NCBI GenBank assembly: GCA_900635465.1
Contig: LR134135.1
Location: forward strand, 372,001-436,000
DNA from: Lelliottia amnigena
GTDB taxonomy: Bacteria; Pseudomonadota; Gammaproteobacteria; Enterobacterales; Enterobacteriaceae
DNA: 64,000 nt
Direction of reading: 5' to 3'
A program made the translations under genes and the position numbers. Shown one piece after another: positions 21,679 through 35,424 of the stretch. Numbering within the stretch: position 1 is the stretch's first letter; every line of letters begins with the position of its first letter. The notes under the pieces are model-generated. The model was not told where the DNA came from, ran no database searches, and worked only from the letters and a program-made list of their open reading frames with translations.

Positions 21679-22043
21679 CCAAAAGCAAAACGGCAACTCA
21701 GTTGCCGTTTTTAGTATTTTCTCCCTCTCCCGTGGGAGAGGGCTAGTGTGACGGCATCAGACCGCACAAGCCAAAAGCAAAACGGCAACTCAGTTGCCGT
21801 TTTTAGTGTTTCTCCCTCTCCCGAGGGAGAGGGCTGGGGTGAGGGCATCAGACCGCACAAGCCAAAAGCAAAACGGCAACTCAGTTGCCGTTTTTAGTAT
21901 TTTCTCCCTCTCCCGTGGGAGAGGGCTAGTGTGACGGCATCAGACCGCACAAGCCAAAAGCAAAACGGCAACTCAGTTGCCGTTTTTAGTGTCTTCTCTC
22001 TCTTCCGTGAGAGATGACCGGTGTGACGGCATCAGACCGCACC
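21679..22043. repeat. Four tandem copies of a ~91-bp terminator plus REP unit
   Basis: Four head-to-tail units: 21679-21770, 21771-21861, 21862-21953 and 21954-22043. Each contains AACGGCAACTCAGTTGCCGTT with T5 (a terminator that also has A4 before it, so it works in both directions), then a CCCTCTCCC/GGGAGAGGG palindrome, then a GTGTGACGGCATCAGACCGCAC-like tail. Units 1 and 3 look identical, unit 2 differs slightly, and unit 4 is degenerate in its REP part. The pattern suggests duplication of a two-unit (about 183-bp) block. It lies between the convergent epmA and mscM. Confidence 0.9.
21691..21715. terminator. Bidirectional terminator of epmA (first of four copies)
   Basis: CGGCAACTCAGTTGCCG with A4 before and T5 after, 10-15 bp beyond the epmA stop. 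The same hairpin recurs in each unit of the array; the last copy is nearest the end of mscM and can terminate it on the minus strand. Confidence 0.8.
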
Positions 22044-22062
22044 GACCTTCCCGCATCACACC

Positions 22063-25000
22063 TTACAAACTTCCTGCCGGGCGTTTTCGCGTTGCCGACG
22101 ACAGTGTTCTACCCGTTTTACGCCCATCGAGAGTTTCCAGACGCATCTGGAATGGTGGGAACGGCATATCAATCCCGTGTTCACGGAAGCCCGCCAGAAT
22201 AAGCTGATGGATTTCGTGACGCAGCGGCATACGGTGTCCCATTTCAGCAGCGTAGATACGCAGCTCGAAAATCTGAATCCCCTGCTGTAAATCCACCAGA
22301 AACACTTCCGGCGCTGGATTATCAATCACCAGCGAGCAGCGCTCCGCCGCCGTGTACAGAATCTGCGTCACCTCTTCGCTGTTGGCATCCGACGGCGCAG
22401 GCACGGTGAGCACCACGCGCGTCACGGAGTCGGAGAGGGACCAGTTGATAAACTGTTCGGTGATAAACGCTTTGTTCGGCACGATGATCTCTTTGCGGTC
22501 CCAGTCACTGATCGTCGTAGCGCGGGTGTTGATCTTGGTAATGCTGCCGGTCAGATCGCGGATCGTCACGGTGTCGCCAATACGTATTGGTTTCTCGAAC
22601 AAGATGATCAGACCCGAGATAAAGTTGGCGAATATCTCCTGTAAGCCGAAGCCTAACCCGACACCCAGCGCGGCGACCAGCCATTGCAGCTTCGACCATT
22701 CAATACCTATCATCGAAAAGCCCATCAGCGCGCCAAACAGCAAGATCAGATATTTAGTGATCGTGGTGATGGCGTACCCGGTGCCGGGGGTCAAATCCAG
22801 ATGCTGCAACAGCGCCAGTTCCAGCAGGGCTGGGAAGTTTCGCACCAGTTGGGTAGTGATAATCAGGACCAGAATCGCGATCAGCACTGCACCGAGGGTT
22901 ATCGGTTCAATGCTTTCGACACCCTGAACGGTCGAGGTGGCATCCCACAGCGAAATGTTCTCCAGGAAGCCAAACGCCGAGTGGATTTCCGACCACAGAA
23001 CGATGACCGACAACAGCGCGATCAGCATCAGGATGGATCGCACCAGGCGCAATGACTGGGTACTGATGGCGTCAAGATCCAGCTCGACTTCATCGACATC
23101 CATATTGCCTTCTGTACTGCTGGTGCTATGCGGATCTTCTTCACCGCGCGCACGCTGGGCAAGAATTTCGGCTCGGCGATGCTTGGCACGATCAAAAGCC
23201 AGTCGGCGGCGCTGAATCAGCATCCAACGACGGATAACGTGATACACCACCAACAGCAGGAACCAGATCGCGACCGACGTTTCCAGACGCGCCAGCAGCG
23301 CCTGCGCGGTGGCGAGATAGCCCACGGCGGCAGCCAGAATTGCCGCCAGCGGGGCGCTAAGCAGCAGGTTCCACAGCATGCGGTTCACCATGTTGTCGCC
23401 GCTGCCGGTCTTATCGACATACAGCGGAATGCCCGCGCGCTTGAGACTCAGTGTGACCATCGCCAGCGCGCCGCAGATCAGCATAAAGCACAGCCGTCCG
23501 AGGGAGCCCGAAAATTCACGGTCGTTCAGATTATCGAACATAATCAGCGCCATAATCAGCGGCACAATCAGTCCGATGCTCATCAGGTAATAGCGCATCG
23601 CGCGCGACACACGCTGGCGCGGCCAGGCAAAGTGGGCGATAAACAGGCCATTGGGGCGAGCAAAGGTGGCGCAAATCATCACCACCCATAGCAGCGGAAC
23701 CGTGGCGGTTACGCCATCGCCAATCGCCACGGCCAGCGGATATGGCCACGCTTCTCGCAGGCCATATCCCAGCGTCATCCACAGAACCGGCAGCGGTGAC
23801 GCCACCAGAATCGACCAGAAAACGGTGCGCAGCGTGAGCCAGAAGTGGTCCTGCGTCACTTTACCGACGCGGGAGCTGGAACGTTCCAGGAACCGTGTGA
23901 AATGCCTGCGCGAGTAAATACTAAATCCAACCAGGATCAGTGCGCCCAGCAGCGGGAAGATGGTCTCTTTGCTGGTGAGAATCATGACACCGGCTTTGCC
24001 CACCTGACCAAAGGTATCCAGTGAAATCAAACGACGCAGATCCTGCACGATATCAATTGGCCAGGAGAAGGTCATGGGCCGAACATCGGAGGTCCAGAAC
24101 AGGTAGCGATGCGTCGCCTCGTTGACTTCTTTCAGCGCGTCTTCAAGCTGGCTATTGGAAACTTTCAGCTTGGTCAGTTCGAGAATGAGCGTATCACCGC
24201 CCTGTAACAGCGAGTTCAGCAGTTCGCGTTGGGTGCGCAGTTGCGCTTCCAGAATGCGATTTTGCTCGCTGGTCAACGGTTTACCATCCGCCTGCTTAAG
24301 CTGGCGAATTTGCGGCTGTTTGTTGAGCAGATCTTCAAAACGCAGGCGCTGAACGCGCAATTGCGCCATTTCGGTGTCCAGCTGCTGCGGCTTTGGCATT
24401 TCCGGCAGACGCGAAACCTGCGCACGTAATGCTTCGCCGAGTAAATTCGATGAGCCGAGCCACTGCGATTGCTCGCGCAACGTGTTCAGGGCCTGTCGGA
24501 CCTGTAACGTCTGATTGGTGGCCTGGCGCTGCTGAGAAGCCACCAGGTCCATACGCTGAGCCTGCTGGTTGAGCGCGGCAGACAGCTCACGGTTAATTTT
24601 GAACTGATCGACGATGCCCGCAGGCAGGTTTTCGCTGTTTTCAGCCAGCAGTTCGGTGCTCTCCAGCGCGCGCTCGGCTTCACGCTGGCGTTGACTGTTC
24701 AACTGATTACGCAGGGCTTGCAGATAGGCATCAAGCTGCTGGCTCTGCTTTTGCGCCAGTTCTGAACGCATACGCGCCAGTTCCTGACGGTTATTGGCCG
24801 ACAGTTGGGCGAGTTCGAGCTCATCAACTTGTGCTTTTAGTTTGGCTGATTCTGCCTGCAAACTGAGATTTTGCGGGGTGTTGCCTGGCTGCGCACCGAT
24901 CCGGCGTTCAATTTCATTTAGCTGGCGACGGGCATCGGTTTGCTGTTGCGGCAGTTGGCTCAGGGAATCCGCGATTTCGCGGGCGCGCTCTTGTTCCTGC

Positions 25001-25375
25001 TGGGCCTGACGGCTTTTTTCCAGCAACTGACTGCTGACCTGCAGGATTTCCTGATTCAGGGCATCGGACGTCATACCCAAAGGGGCGTCACGCGGCTCGT
25101 CGCGCAGATTAGTCAGCTGCGAACGCAACGTTTGCGAGAGTTTAGGGAAGTTATCAATAACTTGTTGATACTGCTGCGCACGCTCAAGAGAGCCTTTACG
25201 TTCTTCAAGCGCATTCAGGGCGGCCTGGAGCGACTCAACGGTCTCGGGCTGAGCGGGTTTTTGCCGCTTTAGCCTGTTCCAGTTCTTGGGTGATTTGTTT
25301 GGCGTCAGGGGCTGTTGCTGCATACGCCCCCACACTGAGGCACCAGGCCATCAGAAAAATAATTATCAGGCGCAC
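22063..25375 (-). pseudogene. mscM: Mechanosensitive channel MscM, frameshifted near the N-terminus
   Basis: An MscS-family channel of intermediate conductance, about 1,100 residues. It starts at GTG 25375 (MRLIIIFLMAWCLSVGAYA, a signal peptide as in E. coli YjeP). After about 39 codons a run of five T on the plus strand (25258-25262) appears one base too long, and the frame stops at 25235. The rest, from PAQPETVESLQ, is open to 22063: a long periplasmic coiled-coil region, about 11 membrane helices, and the C-terminal MscS pore and beta domains (GVGLGFGLQEIFANFISGLIILFEKPIRIGD). Removing one base gives about 1,103 residues (E. coli 1,107). As read, the signal peptide is separated from the channel. 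Confidence 0.85.
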
Positions 25376-25451
25376 GTCAGCGATTCCTTCATACATTTTT
25401 TACTTCAGGCTGCCGATTGGCTCAGCGCAGCCTGAAGGGTATGCGTATGTT

Positions 25452-26420
25452 TTAGACTGGGTCTTTACTGTCGTCAACCAGCGGGCTGGCGTCGTGTTCA
25501 GCGTTGATCTCTTCTTCTGCCAGCGGTGCAGGTTCTGCTTCCGGCGTTACGAAGGTTTCGGTAGAGATAGCCAGCGGTTGACCAATCTTAGTCACGGACA
25601 GGCTTTTCAGCGACTCCACCAGGTTAACTTTGCCCGGTGCGAACAGGTTAATCACCGTTGAACCGAGTTTGAACCGACCCATTTCCTGGCCTTTCAGCAG
25701 AGCGACAGACCCTTCGCTTTCTCCAGCCGGCCAGGTCCAGCGTTTGATGACGCCTTCACGCGGTGGCGTAATCGTGCCAGCCCATACGGTTTCGATGCTG
25801 CCCACAATCGTCGCACCTACCAGAATCTGGGCCATCGGACCGAATTCAGTATCAAACAGGCAGATGACGCGCTCGTTACGGGCGAACAGGTTCGGTACAT
25901 TTTGCGCGGTCAGATGATTGACGGAGAACAGGTCGCCCGGCACATAGATCATCTCGCGCAGGATGCCGTTGCATGGCATATGTACGCGGTGATAGTCACG
26001 CGGTGACAAGTAAGTGGTCACAAACGAGCCGTTACGGAACAGATCCGCCATCAGATAGTTTCCTGCCAGCAGGGCTTCCATGCTGTAGTCATGGCCTTTG
26101 GCCTGCAGGATTTTATCTTCTTCAATCTTGCCGAGCTGACTGATAACGCCGTCAGCCGGCATCACCAGCACGTTGGGATCGGTATTCAGCGGGCGAACTT
26201 CATCACGCAGTGGGCGCACGAAAAAATCGTTAAAGGAGCGATAGCTGGCAGTATCCGGCTTCTGCGCTTCTTTCATATCGACCTTGTAGTATTTAACGAA
26301 CAGATCGATAACCAGCTTCGTTAACCAACCCGCTCGTTTGCTCGCGCCCCAACCCGCCAGGCGGGTGAGCCATAGTTTCGGCAGAATGTATTGAAGCGAA
26401 AGTTTAAATGAGTTTAACAA
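25452..26420 (-). CDS. psd: Phosphatidylserine decarboxylase proenzyme
   Basis: A 322-residue inner-membrane enzyme making phosphatidylethanolamine from phosphatidylserine. The proenzyme cleaves itself within LGST (in [13 protein letters not shown], about residues 250-258); the serine becomes the essential pyruvoyl group. The His/Asp triad regions (YHRVHMP and PADGVIS) are present. The acidic C-terminal tail is as in E. coli, and the length is the same. Upstream of mscM on the same strand with a 76-bp gap, as in E. coli. Confidence 0.97.
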   Translation of the reverse strand: MLNSFKLSLQYILPKLWLTRLAGWGASKRAGWLTKLVIDLFVKYYKVDMKEAQKPDTASYRSFNDFFVRPLRDEVRPLNTDPNVLVMPADGVISQLGKIEEDKILQAKGHDYSMEALLAGNYLMADLFRNGSFVTTYLSPRDYHRVHMPCNGILREMIYVPGDLFSVNHLTAQNVPNLFARNERVICLFDTEFGPMAQILVGATIVGSIETVWAGTITPPREGVIKRWTWPAGESEGSVALLKGQEMGRFKLGSTVINLFAPGKVNLVESLKSLSVTKIGQPLAISTETFVTPEAEPAPLAEEEINAEHDASPLVDDSKDPV

Positions 26421-26517
26421 GGTAGCCTCCAGGCCATTGTTTTGTCGTTCCTGATCCGGCTTAACGCAGCCGGAACCTGAAAAAAGGGGACGATTTTAGC
26501 GACGCTTAGCTTAGTTG

Positions 26518-27570
26518 TCAGTTATCAGAATCAGAAAAGTTTTTACGTGTTTTTACCTGATCCATGCTTTCGAGAATGTGGTGATAGTTGTAAAAGCGTG
26601 TCTCCGCAATTTTGCCGTCTTCAACTGCCTGACGAATGGCGCAGCCAGGGTCATTGTCGTGTTTGCAGTCGCGGTATTTGCAAGCGCCTAAATATTCATG
26701 GAATTCGACAAATCCGTTGAAGATTTGTTCCGGTTCAAGATGCCACAGACCAAACTCACGTACGCCGGGGGAGTCGATCACATCGCCGCCGTGCGGGAAA
26801 TGATACAGGCGAGAAGCCGTGGTGGTGTGCTGGCCCAGACCCGAGTTGTCCGAAACATCGTTAGTGAGGATCTCTTCCTGTAACCCCAGCAGGTTGTTCA
26901 GCAGGCTGGATTTACCCACGCCAGACTGACCCGCAAAAATGCTGATACGATCTGTCAGCGCTTCTTCAAGCGGCTTCAGGCCATCTTTCTTATGGCTCGA
27001 CACCATCAGCACGCGATAGCCAATCTTACGGTAGATATCCATCTGCTCATTCACAAAACGCATGCCTTCGTCGTCGAGCAGATCGATTTTGTTAAGAACA
27101 ATCAATGGCTCGACTTCAAGCGTTTCGCAGGCAACAAGATAGCGGTCGATAATATTGAGTGAAAGTTCGGGTAAGATCGCAGAAACAATCACGATCTGAT
27201 TGATGTTGGCGGCGATAGGTTTAACACCGTCGTAAAAATCAGGACGATTAAGCACCGATGTGCGCTCATGAACCGCTTCTACGATTCCTTTTACTCGGAC
27301 GCCTTCAGCGGCTGCTTTTCCAGGTCGCCAAACGACGCGGTCGCCGGTCACCAGCGATCGGATGGTGCGGCGGATGTTGCAGCGGTGAACGCCACCGTCG
27401 GCGGCTTCTACGTCAGCATGCATGCCGAAACGGCTAATGACCATGCCTTCAGTGGGCTCGCCAAACAGATTGTCGTCGTAATCGGGTTTCTCCGAAGTGG
27501 TTTTAAGACGGCGTTCATGGTTGGCATTTACGCGGCGCTGTTGCCCTTTGGAGAGTTTATTTTTACTCAA
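26518..27570 (-). CDS. rsgA: Ribosome small-subunit GTPase RsgA
   Basis: A 350-residue circularly permuted GTPase that checks late maturation of the 30S subunit. An N-terminal OB fold is followed by the permuted GTPase motifs NKID (G4) before GQSGVGKSS (G1) and DSPG (G3), then a zinc-binding region ([14 protein letters not shown]). TTG at 27570 is used as the start: the protein then begins as in E. coli ([14 protein letters not shown]), the length is the same, and AGGAG lies about 9 bp upstream. Upstream ATG codons would add residues absent from the family. Confidence 0.94.
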   Translation of the reverse strand: MSKNKLSKGQQRRVNANHERRLKTTSEKPDYDDNLFGEPTEGMVISRFGMHADVEAADGGVHRCNIRRTIRSLVTGDRVVWRPGKAAAEGVRVKGIVEAVHERTSVLNRPDFYDGVKPIAANINQIVIVSAILPELSLNIIDRYLVACETLEVEPLIVLNKIDLLDDEGMRFVNEQMDIYRKIGYRVLMVSSHKKDGLKPLEEALTDRISIFAGQSGVGKSSLLNNLLGLQEEILTNDVSDNSGLGQHTTTASRLYHFPHGGDVIDSPGVREFGLWHLEPEQIFNGFVEFHEYLGACKYRDCKHDNDPGCAIRQAVEDGKIAETRFYNYHHILESMDQVKTRKNFSDSDN

Positions 27571-27677
27571 TCGTGCTGGCTCCTGGTCGCCCATAACGGG
27601 CAAAACCTCTATGATACACACTAATTAATACTAGTTAACCAGCTACAGCCGGTTATGCGAGAAGGGTGGAAAATAAC

Positions 27678-28223
27678 ATGAGCGCAGATGAAAACAACCT
27701 GATTTGGATCGATCTGGAAATGACCGGCCTTGATCCCGAGCGCGATCGCATCATTGAGATCGCGACGCTGGTGACCGATGCCAACCTGAATATTCTGGCT
27801 GAAGGCCCGACGATTGCGGTGCACCAGTCCGACGCGCAGCTGGCGCTGATGGATGACTGGAACGTGCGGACTCATACCGGCAGCGGGCTGGTGGAGCGAG
27901 TGAAAGCCAGCACCCAGGGCGATCGCGAAGCGGAGCTGGCAACGATTGAGTTCCTGAAACAGTGGATTCCAGCAGGCAAATCGCCGATTTGCGGTAACAG
28001 CATTGGGCAAGACCGCCGCTTCCTGTTTAAGTACATGCCGGAACTGGAAGCGTATTTCCACTACCGTTATCTGGACGTGAGCACGTTGAAAGAGTTGGCG
28101 CGTCGCTGGAAGCCGGAAATTTTAGACGGCTTTAAGAAGCAGGGAACGCATCAGGCGATGGACGACATTCGCGAGTCAGTGGCCGAACTGGCGTTTTACC
28201 GCGAGAATTTCATTAAGCTTTGA
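27678..28223 (+). CDS. orn: Oligoribonuclease
   Basis: A 181-residue 3'-5' exonuclease of the DEDDh family that degrades 2-5-nt RNAs and pGpG; essential in E. coli. Active-site residues lie in [10 protein letters not shown] (Asp12, Glu14), [10 protein letters not shown] and [10 protein letters not shown]. Divergent from rsgA. The ATG at 27678 matches the E. coli start. Confidence 0.97.
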   Translation: MSADENNLIWIDLEMTGLDPERDRIIEIATLVTDANLNILAEGPTIAVHQSDAQLALMDDWNVRTHTGSGLVERVKASTQGDREAELATIEFLKQWIPAGKSPICGNSIGQDRRFLFKYMPELEAYFHYRYLDVSTLKELARRWKPEILDGFKKQGTHQAMDDIRESVAELAFYRENFIKL

Positions 28224-28229
28224 TTTTTA

Positions 28230-28256
28230 TGCCCGGTACGCTTGCGCGGCCGGGTA
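28230..28256. repeat. REP-like hairpin after orn
   Basis: GCCCGGTACGCTTGCGCGGCCGGGT is an imperfect palindrome of the enterobacterial REP type, immediately after the orn stop. It may protect the 3' end or act as a weak terminator; there is only a short T run (GTATTTG). Confidence 0.5.
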
Positions 28257-28332
28257 TTTGCCGTTAAATTGTCCAGCTTGCCGATTAATTAATCACTTGA
28301 ACGTGATTTTAAAAAAATCGCTTTCAGGGGGG

Positions 28333-28360
28333 TTGCAGCTAAAAGGATTTCTCGTATAAT
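28333..28360 (+). promoter_or_regulatory. Promoter of the tRNA-Gly operon
   Basis: TTGCAG (-35), 16-bp spacer, TATAAT (-10), then the GC-rich discriminator GCGCC typical of stable-RNA promoters under stringent control. It lies about 60 bp before the first tRNA. Confidence 0.85.
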
Positions 28361-28421
28361 GCGCCTCCCGTAACGACAGAGAATTACGCGTTACGACAGC
28401 AGCAAAAGCAGTAGCAAATTT

Positions 28422-28497
<76 letters not shown>

Positions 28498-28585
28498 AAA
28501 TTTGAAAAGTGCTTTTTAAGCACGTACCAACCAATCGAAGAATTTTGAGTCGCTATAATACGGCAGCTTAAAAAACATAGATTAT

Positions 28586-28661
<76 letters not shown>

Positions 28662-28747
28662 AAATTTGAAAGTGCTTTTAAGCACGTACCAACCAATCAA
28701 AGAATTTTAAGTCGCTATCATACGGCAGCTTAAAAGACATAGATTAA

Positions 28748-28823
<76 letters not shown>

Positions 28824-28844
28824 AATTTTTCTCCAGTCTCCAGA

Positions 28845-29093
28845 TTATCCACAGCGAATTCCTTCGTTGGGGACATTTTCTATTGTATTTGAAATATTCT
28901 TGTAAACAGAGTTATCCACAGTTAATACCGCTTTAGCGAAACGACCAAACGCTTCGCAGGGTGAAGGGTTATTTTTTAACTGCATGAATAATATAAATAA
29001 AATTTCATTTCAAAATGTTATCCAGATCACTTGACCTGTTTGCAAAGCCTGATGGTATCTGGCTTGGTAATTTTATTCACAGGCTGTGAATAT
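28845..29093. other. datA: datA-like DnaA-box cluster
   Basis: Five DnaA boxes in 250 bp: TTATCCACA at 28845-28853 and 28912-28920 (perfect), TTATCCAGA at 29018-29026 (one mismatch), TTATTCACA at 29073-29081 (perfect) and TGTGAATAT at 29085-29093 (inverted, one mismatch). An AT-rich stretch lies between boxes 2 and 3, where E. coli datA has its IHF site. In E. coli datA lies at 94.7 minutes close to the glyVXY tRNAs, has five DnaA boxes and promotes DnaA-ATP hydrolysis. The position and box number fit. This 271-bp gap holds no gene. Confidence 0.8.
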
Positions 29094-29094
29094 A

Positions 29095-30232
29095 TCAGGC
29101 GTCGCGGATAAGCCCTTTTTCGATCACTCTGACCAGTCGCTGTTTCTTCGGTAATTGCACCTCGACCACGCAGGCATTTCGCTTCTCGATTTGCTGCGCA
29201 ATCGCCCATTCTATGTGCTCATCGAGAAGTGGGTGCTCACCTCTGCGACTTTCCAGCGCCATAATATTCGCTTCATCCCAGGAGGCGTTTCCTAATGCAA
29301 CGGCAATATTTCGCAGCCAGCGCAGATGACCAATGCGTCGAATCGCAGACCCTTCCGTTATCCGCAGGAAATAAGCTTCGTCCCAGGCGAATAACTCGAT
29401 GAGCTTTGGCGCGTGCAGGGCTTTTCGTGGGCTGAAATCGTCTTCATCAGTCAGCTGCGAGTAGCGATTCCACGGGCAAATCAGCTGGCAATCATCGCAG
29501 CCGTAAATTCGGTTACCGATAAGAGGTCGAAACGCTTCCGGAATTGCGCCTTCCAGTTCGATAGTGAGATACGAGATGCAGCGACGTGCATCAACGGTGT
29601 AAGGCTCAACAATCGCACCCGTCGGGCAAATCGTCATGCAGGCCACGCAACGCCCGCAACCTTCTTCAACCGGGCCATCAACGGGCAGCGGTAAATCGAT
29701 CAGCAATTCGCCGAGAAAGAAGAATGAACCCGCATCACGGCTGAGGATAAGTGAGTGCTTACCTGTCCATCCGAGGCCTGCTTTTTCGGCGATTGGGCGC
29801 TCAAGAATAGGCGCAGAGTCGACAAAGGGTCTAAAATTCAGCGAGCCACAATGCTCCTGGATGGTTTCACCGAGTTTTTTGAGTCGGTTACGCAGAAGTT
29901 TGTGGTAGTCACGCCCCAGGGCGTAACGGCTGACGTAACCCAGCGACGGATCTTTTAGCGTGCGGGCAAACGCCGCGTTGGCGGGAAGATAGTTCATGCG
30001 AACGCTGATGACGCGCAAGGTACCCGGCAATAGTTCATGAGGGCGCGCGCGCATCATACCGTGGCGCGCCATCCACTCCATTTCGCCGTGGTATTGTTTG
30101 TCCAGCCAGGCCTGCAGTTTTGGCTCGCTCGCGGAAAGATCGGTATCGGTGATACCGACTTTCTGGAAGCCAAGCTCTGCGCCCCACTGTTTAATGTTTT
30201 GCGCTAACTGATTGAGATCGAGGGGCTGTGAC

Positions 30233-30234
<2 letters not shown>
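29095..30234 (-). CDS. queG: Epoxyqueuosine reductase QueG
   Basis: A 379-residue cobalamin- and iron-sulfur-dependent enzyme for the last step of queuosine synthesis in tRNA. Two [4Fe-4S] motifs are visible: CGRCVACMTICP and CDDCQLICPW. HEAT-like repeats occupy the C-terminus. The start at 30234 is chosen because it matches the E. coli N-terminus and length; a longer in-frame extension reads antisense through nnr. The start codon shares two bases with the start codon of the divergent nnr. Confidence 0.95.
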
Positions 30235-32213
<1,979 letters not shown>

Positions 32214-32229
32214 ACTCAGGGATAACGGG

Positions 32230-33573
32230 ATGATTAATCGCGTTAAAGGTTGGTTGTTAGCTGCAACGGTGCTGCTGTGCGCGCAGGCCGGAGCCGCAAG
32301 TTTATCGGATATTCAGGTCTCCAACGGTGATTCGCAGGCGCGGATCACCTTCAGTTTTATGGGCGATCCAGATTATGCGTTTTCACAGGTTGATAAGCGC
32401 AGCGTTGCGCTGGATATTAAACAAACTGGCGTGATTCAAGGCCTGCCGCTGCAATTTAGCGGTAATAACCTGGTCAAAAGTATTCGTTCCGGCACGGCAA
32501 AAGATGCTCAGTCTTTACGCCTGGTGGTCGATCTTACCCAAAACGGTAAAACCCGCGCCGTGAAGCAGCAAAACGGTGCGAATTATACCGTGGTCTTTAC
32601 GATCAATGCTGATGTTCCGCCGCCTCCACCGCCACCGCCTGTCGTGGCGAAACGCGTTGAAGCGCCGATTGTTGCACCGCGTCCGTCTGAACCTGCGCGT
32701 AATCCGTTTAAAGCGGAAAACGATCGCATAACCAGCGTCACCAGCAGCAATACGGTCACGCGCCCTGCGGCTCGCGCTCGTCCTGCCACGAATACCAACG
32801 GTGAGAAAGTGATTATCGCCATTGATGCGGGGCACGGCGGGCAAGATCCTGGCGCAATTGGCCCGAGTGGGACGCGTGAGAAAAATGTCACCATCGCGAT
32901 TGCGCGCAAACTGCGTGAACTCTTGAATGATGACCCGATGTTTAAAGGCGTAATGACCCGCGATGGCGATTACTTTATCTCCGTCATGGGGCGTTCTGAC
33001 GTTGCACGCAAGCAAAACGCTAACTTCCTGGTGTCAATTCATGCGGATGCTGCGCCAAATCGCAGCGCGACCGGCGCGTCCGTTTGGGTGTTGTCGAATC
33101 GCCGCGCGAACAGCGAGATGGCGAACTGGCTGGAAGAGCATGAGAAACAGTCTGAACTGTTGGGTGGCGCAGGGGATGTGCTGGCAAACAGTCAGTCCGA
33201 CCCGTATCTCAGCCAGGCGGTGCTGGATTTACAATTCGGTCATTCCCAGCGCGTCGGGTATGATGTGGCCACTAACGTGATAAGCCAGTTGCAGCGTGTG
33301 GGCGCAATCCACAAACGCCGTCCAGAGCATGCCAGCCTTGGCGTGTTGCGTTCGCCGGATATCCCATCGATTCTGGTCGAAACCGGTTTTATCAGTAATA
33401 ACGGCGAAGAGCGCCTGCTGGCGAGCGACAGTTACCAGCAGGAAATCGCCGATGCTATTTACAACGGTCTGCGCAATTACTTTGCGTCACATCCGTTACA
33501 GTCAGCGCCGCCAGGGGGCGGGGGACAAACTGCCAGTGCAGCCCTCCCCGGTGAGATGAGCGCGACCCACTAA
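32230..33573 (+). CDS. amiB: N-acetylmuramoyl-L-alanine amidase AmiB
   Basis: A 447-residue periplasmic amidase that splits septal murein and is activated by EnvC. Order: signal peptide (about 1-23), AMIN domain (about 25-130) that targets the division site, a proline-rich hinge with nine prolines in a row (coded around 32617-32640), then the zinc-dependent Amidase_3 domain starting [16 protein letters not shown] (about residue 197). SIHADA and the catalytic ETGFISN segment are present. 16 bp after tsaE. Confidence 0.96.
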   Translation: MINRVKGWLLAATVLLCAQAGAASLSDIQVSNGDSQARITFSFMGDPDYAFSQVDKRSVALDIKQTGVIQGLPLQFSGNNLVKSIRSGTAKDAQSLRLVVDLTQNGKTRAVKQQNGANYTVVFTINADVPPPPPPPPVVAKRVEAPIVAPRPSEPARNPFKAENDRITSVTSSNTVTRPAARARPATNTNGEKVIIAIDAGHGGQDPGAIGPSGTREKNVTIAIARKLRELLNDDPMFKGVMTRDGDYFISVMGRSDVARKQNANFLVSIHADAAPNRSATGASVWVLSNRRANSEMANWLEEHEKQSELLGGAGDVLANSQSDPYLSQAVLDLQFGHSQRVGYDVATNVISQLQRVGAIHKRRPEHASLGVLRSPDIPSILVETGFISNNGEERLLASDSYQQEIADAIYNGLRNYFASHPLQSAPPGGGGQTASAALPGEMSATH

Positions 33574-33582
33574 GGAGAAGTC

Positions 33583-35424
33583 ATGCCGATTCAGGTTCTG
33601 CCGCCGCAGCTTGCGAACCAAATCGCCGCCGGTGAGGTGGTGGAGCGTCCTGCATCGGTTGTGAAGGAACTCGTCGAAAACAGTCTTGATGCGGGCGCGA
33701 CCCGCATCGATATCGACATCGAACGCGGCGGCGCAAAGCTTATCCGCATTCGTGACAACGGCTGCGGTATCAAAAAAGACGAACTGGCGCTGGCGCTGGC
33801 ACGTCATGCCACCAGTAAAATTGCCTCGCTTGACGATCTGGAAGCCATTATTAGCCTCGGTTTTCGCGGCGAGGCGTTGGCCAGTATCAGTTCTGTATCC
33901 CGTCTAACGCTCACTTCCCGCACGGCTGAACAGCAGGAAGCCTGGCAGGCTTACGCCGAAGGGCGTGACATGGACGTGACGGTCAAACCCGCTGCCCACC
34001 CGGTGGGCACGACGCTGGAGGTGTTGGATCTGTTTTACAACACCCCCGCGCGCCGCAAATTCATGCGCACCGAAAAAACCGAATTCAACCACATTGACGA
34101 GATTATTCGCCGCATCGCGCTGGCCCGTTTTGACGTCACGATTAACCTCAGCCATAACGGTAAGGTGATGCGCCAGTATCGCGCGGTAGCGGAGGGCGGG
34201 CAGAAAGAGCGCCGTCTGGGCGCGATCTGCGGTACGGCTTTTCTTGAACAGGCGCTGGCGATTGAGTGGCAGCATGGCGATTTAGCGATGCGCGGCTGGG
34301 TTGCCGATCCTAAAACGATGAACGCGACGCTGGCTGAGATTCAGTATTGTTATGTGAATGGCCGCATGATGCGCGATCGCCTGATAAATCACGCCATTCG
34401 CCAGGCCTGTGAAGACAAACTGGGTGCCGATCAGCAGCCCGCATTTGTGCTTTATCTTGAAATCGATCCGCATCAGGTTGATGTCAACGTGCATCCGGCC
34501 AAGCATGAAGTGCGTTTTCATCAGTCGCGACTGGTTCACGATTTTATTTATCAGGGCGTGCTGAGCGTGTTGCAGCAGCAGGCTGAACCGTCGCTACCGC
34601 TGACTGAAGATGTTGTCAGCCCACGGCCGATCCCGGAAAACCGTATTGCAGCGGGGCGCAACCAGTTTGCTGAGCCTGCGGTTGCGCGACAGCCTGAAGC
34701 GCCGCGCTATTCATCGGGCGCAAGTGCGCCGCGTCCCACTGGGGCGAATTATCCCCATGCGCCGGTTTATCAAAAACAGCAGGGTGCGCTTTACAGCAAA
34801 TTACTGGATACTCCCGCAGTTGAACGTAAAGAGAATGTTGCGCAGTCGGCTCCGGCACTCGATGGGCACAGCCAGAGTTTTGGCCGCGTGCTGACCATTA
34901 TTGCGCCGGACATGGCCTTACTTGAACGTGATAGCCACCTTGCGTTGCTGGCGTTACCCGTCGCGGAGCGCTGGCTGAAACAAGTGCAGCTGACGCCGGG
35001 AGCAAACGCTGCGTGCGCACAGCCGCTGTTGATTCCCGTCCGGCTTAAAGTGTCGGCAGAAGAAGTGGCGGTTTTACAGCGTGCAAAAGCGGTGTTGGTG
35101 GAAATGGGCATTGAATTTGTTGTAGAAGCACATCATGTGACCATTCGCGCGGTGCCTTTACCCTTACGCCAACAAAATTTACAAAACTTGATTCCTGAAC
35201 TGATAGGCTACCTGGCGCAGCAAACAACCTTTGATGCTGCCAATACCGCGCAGTGGATTGCCCGCCATTTAGCGAGTGACCATCCTCTGTGGAGTATGGC
35301 CCAGGCCATTACCGTATTGGCGGAAGTTGAACGTCTTTGTCCACAACTGGTCAAAGCTCCGCCGGGTGGTTTATTACAACGTGTTGATTTGCATTCGGCG
35401 ATGAAAGCCCTGACAGATGAGTGA
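33583..35424 (+). CDS. mutL: DNA mismatch repair protein MutL
   Basis: A 613-residue protein (E. coli 615) linking MutS recognition to MutH and UvrD. The GHKL ATPase domain holds the four nucleotide-binding motifs ([33 protein letters not shown] and a later GTTLEV). A variable linker (about 335-430) leads to the C-terminal dimer domain. 9 bp after amiB; its last 8 bp overlap miaA. Intact. Confidence 0.97.
   Translation: MPIQVLPPQLANQIAAGEVVERPASVVKELVENSLDAGATRIDIDIERGGAKLIRIRDNGCGIKKDELALALARHATSKIASLDDLEAIISLGFRGEALASISSVSRLTLTSRTAEQQEAWQAYAEGRDMDVTVKPAAHPVGTTLEVLDLFYNTPARRKFMRTEKTEFNHIDEIIRRIALARFDVTINLSHNGKVMRQYRAVAEGGQKERRLGAICGTAFLEQALAIEWQHGDLAMRGWVADPKTMNATLAEIQYCYVNGRMMRDRLINHAIRQACEDKLGADQQPAFVLYLEIDPHQVDVNVHPAKHEVRFHQSRLVHDFIYQGVLSVLQQQAEPSLPLTEDVVSPRPIPENRIAAGRNQFAEPAVARQPEAPRYSSGASAPRPTGANYPHAPVYQKQQGALYSKLLDTPAVERKENVAQSAPALDGHSQSFGRVLTIIAPDMALLERDSHLALLALPVAERWLKQVQLTPGANAACAQPLLIPVRLKVSAEEVAVLQRAKAVLVEMGIEFVVEAHHVTIRAVPLPLRQQNLQNLIPELIGYLAQQTTFDAANTAQWIARHLASDHPLWSMAQAITVLAEVERLCPQLVKAPPGGLLQRVDLHSAMKALTDE

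Noticed and set aside
21679..22043. Tandem repeats considered as a CRISPR array
   Set aside because: The units are head to tail without unique spacers and contain terminator hairpins; no cas genes are nearby.
32611..32640. CCG/CCA-rich run considered as a repeat element
   Set aside because: It codes the proline-rich hinge of AmiB between the AMIN and amidase domains.
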